Source: Gemmatimonadota bacterium (GTDB lineage Bacteria > Gemmatimonadota > Gemmatimonadetes > Longimicrobiales > Longimicrobiaceae). From it: a stretch of DNA of 9,755 nucleotides. Below the pieces are notes generated by a model. That model was not told the origin of the DNA, searched no databases, and was given only the letters and a program-made list of their open reading frames with translations. Numbering within the stretch: the first letter of the stretch is position 1; each line of letters opens with the position of its first letter. This document shows positions 7,996 to 9,755 of this stretch, piece after piece. The stretch lies in the NCBI GenBank assembly GCA_019348475.1, contig JAHWJJ010000138.1, positions 1 through 9,755 of the forward strand. The letters run 5' to 3'. Made by a program: the position numbers and the translations under genes.

Positions 7996-9747
7996 TCATC
8001 CGCGGGTCAGGCAGGCGAGCTGCAGCGCCACCAGCTGGTTCAGCCCCGGCCAGGCGGCGGCGGCGCGCGCGGGATCGTCCGCGGCGAACACGCTGCGCAG
8101 CGGGGAATCCGCGAGCGGGTACGCGGCCGTCTTCTCCCGCATCAGCGGGATGCGCACCAGGTCGTCCCAATCGGGCCAGCTCTCCTGTCCGGCGTTCCAG
8201 CTGCCCGTCAGCAGGGCGCGCGCGCCGCGGGCAAGGCCCAGCAGGGGGCGCGCGGCGGCGTTGACCGGGTGCGGAAAGTACGGCAGGCGGTTGCGCGTGT
8301 GCGGCACGTACCACGAGCGCGCCAGCAGCGGCCGCATGGCGCGGTAGAAGAGCGCGCGGTCCACCTTCCACGCCTGCGGCACGGACGCGGCCAGCCGCAC
8401 CACGCCGCTGGACATGAACGGCTCGTGCGAGCGGAAGAGCCGGCGGTTGCCGTGGAACACCGCGGCGTACTTGCGCATGGAAAAGGGATAAATGAACGAC
8501 CATTCATCCGCTGACGCGGGCCGCAGCTCCGCGAGCCAGCGGCGGAACGCCGTCCGCCGCGCCCCCGCCTCCGCCAGCAGCTCCGCGCGCACGCCGGGGA
8601 GCACGGGCGGGCGCGCGGGGCGAATGCCGGGCGCTTCGCCGCGGTCCAGCCGCCGGCGCGCCCAGCGGCGCACGTTGTCGCCCTTGAGCAGCGCGTCGGA
8701 CGAGTAGCCGCCCAGCATCACGGGATAGCGGTCCATCCCCAGCGAAGCGTGGAACCCGTACCCGTGCACGTCGATGAACTCGTTCTGCGACCCCACCATC
8801 GCGGCGACGGCCTCGAAGTGCGCGAGGTCGTGCCCCGGCGGACGCCGGGCGAAGGTGACGGAGGCGCCGTACGCGCGCGCCACGCGACGGGCGCTGCGGA
8901 TCTCGCGGTTCTCCGCCTCGCCGTACACGAAGCAGTCCAAGGCGAGGCCGCGGGGCAGGGCGCCGAGCACCGCGCGGGCGTCCTCGCCCCCGCTCAGCAG
9001 CATGCCCACGCGCGCGTGCCCATCCACCGCGCGCCGCACGTCGTCCACCAGCGCGCCGCGCAGCGCCTCCGCCGCCTCCCCGGGCGACGCGTACGCCGTG
9101 CGCTCCTCCGGCCTCCAGTACGCGCGCGCCTCCGCCGTCCATCCATCGGCGCCGAACGCGCGCATGGACGCGGGCTCCACCTGCCGCACCGCCGGATAGA
9201 GGGTCCGCGGGTACGCGATGGTCAGGTACCCCATCAGCTCCACCGCGGAGACGGGATCGATCTCCCCCAGCGCCCCCGCCGCCTCCGCGACGGCATCCAC
9301 GTGCGTGCCCACGACCAGCGGCTCCGCGGCCCGGCGCGGCTCGGCGGCAAAGACGGTGATCCACGCGAACAGGTCCGTGACGATGCAGCCGGTCCCGCGC
9401 ACGCTATCGATCGCCAGCGCGGCAAAGGGCCCGTCCAGCCGCTCCTCCCAGCCGTCCGCGTCCCCCTCCAGCAGCAGGCGATGCAGCGCGGCCCGGCGCT
9501 CCGGCTCCACCGCCGGTCCGGCGGGGAGCGGATCGATGCGCAGGAACGGCTCGCCGATCAGGACGGTGATTCCGCGCTCGTCCCGCAGCACCGGGTCCGG
9601 GTCGTGCGGCGCGCGCGCGACGGCCAGGGTGCCCCATCCGCCGGCGTACTCCTCGACGGAGGCGGTGACCGGGGCCAGGCGGCGCTCCAGGATGCGCCGC
9701 AGCTCGCCGGGCGCGCGGGGGCGCGAGGCGAAGACGAAGTCGCTCAC
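7996..9747 (-). CDS. Asparagine-synthetase-like ATP-dependent ligase, glutaminase-deficient (paralogue 2)
   Basis: This 583-residue paralogue of the protein encoded at 4937-6682 is colinear with it from MSDFxF to the end. The N-terminal amidotransferase-like domain retains GPFAALAIDSVRGTG (106-120) and VVGTHVDAV (145-153) but lacks a residue-2 cysteine. The ATP loop is LLSGGEDARAVLGALP (250-265), with the same alanine in place of the usual serine. Highly conserved blocks between the two are VHGYGFHASLG (327-337), the acidic LGGYSSDALLK (345-355), HGNRRLF (432-438) and ADSPLRSVF (546-554). Both proteins carry these unusual features, so they appear to be a functional trait of the family and not recent damage. 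The start codon is GTG at 9747, chosen by alignment with the paralogue. Only 8 bases upstream are visible, so its ribosome site cannot be judged. The TGA inside GTGAGC may be the stop of an upstream gene. Amide-bond formation on a glycan or other envelope molecule is inferred. Confidence 0.84.
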   Translation of the reverse strand: MSDFVFASRPRAPGELRRILERRLAPVTASVEEYAGGWGTLAVARAPHDPDPVLRDERGITVLIGEPFLRIDPLPAGPAVEPERRAALHRLLLEGDADGWEERLDGPFAALAIDSVRGTGCIVTDLFAWITVFAAEPRRAAEPLVVGTHVDAVAEAAGALGEIDPVSAVELMGYLTIAYPRTLYPAVRQVEPASMRAFGADGWTAEARAYWRPEERTAYASPGEAAEALRGALVDDVRRAVDGHARVGMLLSGGEDARAVLGALPRGLALDCFVYGEAENREIRSARRVARAYGASVTFARRPPGHDLAHFEAVAAMVGSQNEFIDVHGYGFHASLGMDRYPVMLGGYSSDALLKGDNVRRWARRRLDRGEAPGIRPARPPVLPGVRAELLAEAGARRTAFRRWLAELRPASADEWSFIYPFSMRKYAAVFHGNRRLFRSHEPFMSSGVVRLAASVPQAWKVDRALFYRAMRPLLARSWYVPHTRNRLPYFPHPVNAAARPLLGLARGARALLTGSWNAGQESWPDWDDLVRIPLMREKTAAYPLADSPLRSVFAADDPARAAAAWPGLNQLVALQLACLTRG

Positions 9748-9755
9748 GGCACGCC
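9744..9755 (-). CDS. Possible last three codons and stop of an upstream gene cut by the window edge
   Basis: On the minus strand the window begins GGC GTG CCG TGA. The TGA overlaps the GTG start of the synthetase-like gene by 4 bases, as the GT9 stop overlaps the first paralogue. By analogy this may be the end of another coupled gene, perhaps another glycosyltransferase. Only three codons are visible, so this rests on the overlap pattern alone. Confidence 0.25.
   Translation of the reverse strand, partial: GVP

Noticed and set aside
6274..8514. A 746-residue plus-strand open frame
   Set aside because: It is Arg/Pro/His-rich and lies antisense to three well-supported minus-strand genes. Long stop-free antisense frames are expected at this GC content.
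4937..9747. Lasso peptide biosynthetic cluster
   Set aside because: Asparagine-synthetase-like proteins without Cys2 raise the idea, but no precursor peptide, B1/B2 protein or transporter is visible in the window.

Overview
The window is very GC-rich, densely coding DNA of a free-living bacterium. It has GTG and ATG starts, ATGA-type gene overlaps and short GC-rich intergenic repeats. The base composition, the heptamer tract near the left edge and the CCCTCTCCCGC hairpin element remind me of Gemmatimonadota (Longimicrobium-like) genomes. That is an impression from style, and nothing here settles the taxonomy. No rRNA, tRNA, CRISPR array, transposase or phage gene was seen.

Left part (about 1-2601, minus strand): a three-gene sulfur operon, read right to left. 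It holds a 78-residue protein of unknown function, a TauE/SafE (TSUP) anion exporter joined to it by an ATGA overlap, and a 483-residue persulfide dioxygenase-sulfurtransferase. The last has the CstB architecture: metallo-beta-lactamase domain, cysteine-less pseudo-rhodanese, active rhodanese. Together they fit detoxification of sulfide or persulfide, with export of the sulfite or thiosulfate formed. A TATTCCC heptamer tract abuts the last stop codon, followed by a hairpin.

Middle (2602-4936): a 303-base divergent intergenic region with an AT-rich island, then two tandem plus-strand genes for paralogous secreted, probably lipid-anchored proteins. Both have a conserved internal domain, a DxDxDG calcium-loop-like motif, one invariant internal cysteine and the same odd C-terminus: five or six glycines followed by a terminal cysteine. 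I do not recognise this family. It is the least explained part of the window. A hairpin-rich stretch separates these genes from the convergent cluster to the right.

Right part (4937-9755, minus strand): a probable surface-glycan or related biosynthetic cluster. Reading right to left, there is an asparagine-synthetase-like protein (GTG start at 9747), a 261-base spacer with two strong inverted repeats, a GT9 heptosyltransferase-like glycosyltransferase, and a second asparagine-synthetase-like protein that overlaps the glycosyltransferase gene by 4 bases. The two synthetase-like proteins are paralogues. Both lack the glutaminase nucleophile cysteine, and both have SGGEDA where the ATP-pyrophosphatase loop is normally SGGxDS. 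They may therefore join an amine or amino acid to a substrate other than aspartate. The last gene's start also sits on a GTGA that would overlap a gene ending just beyond the right edge, so a glycosyltransferase-synthetase pair may be repeated.
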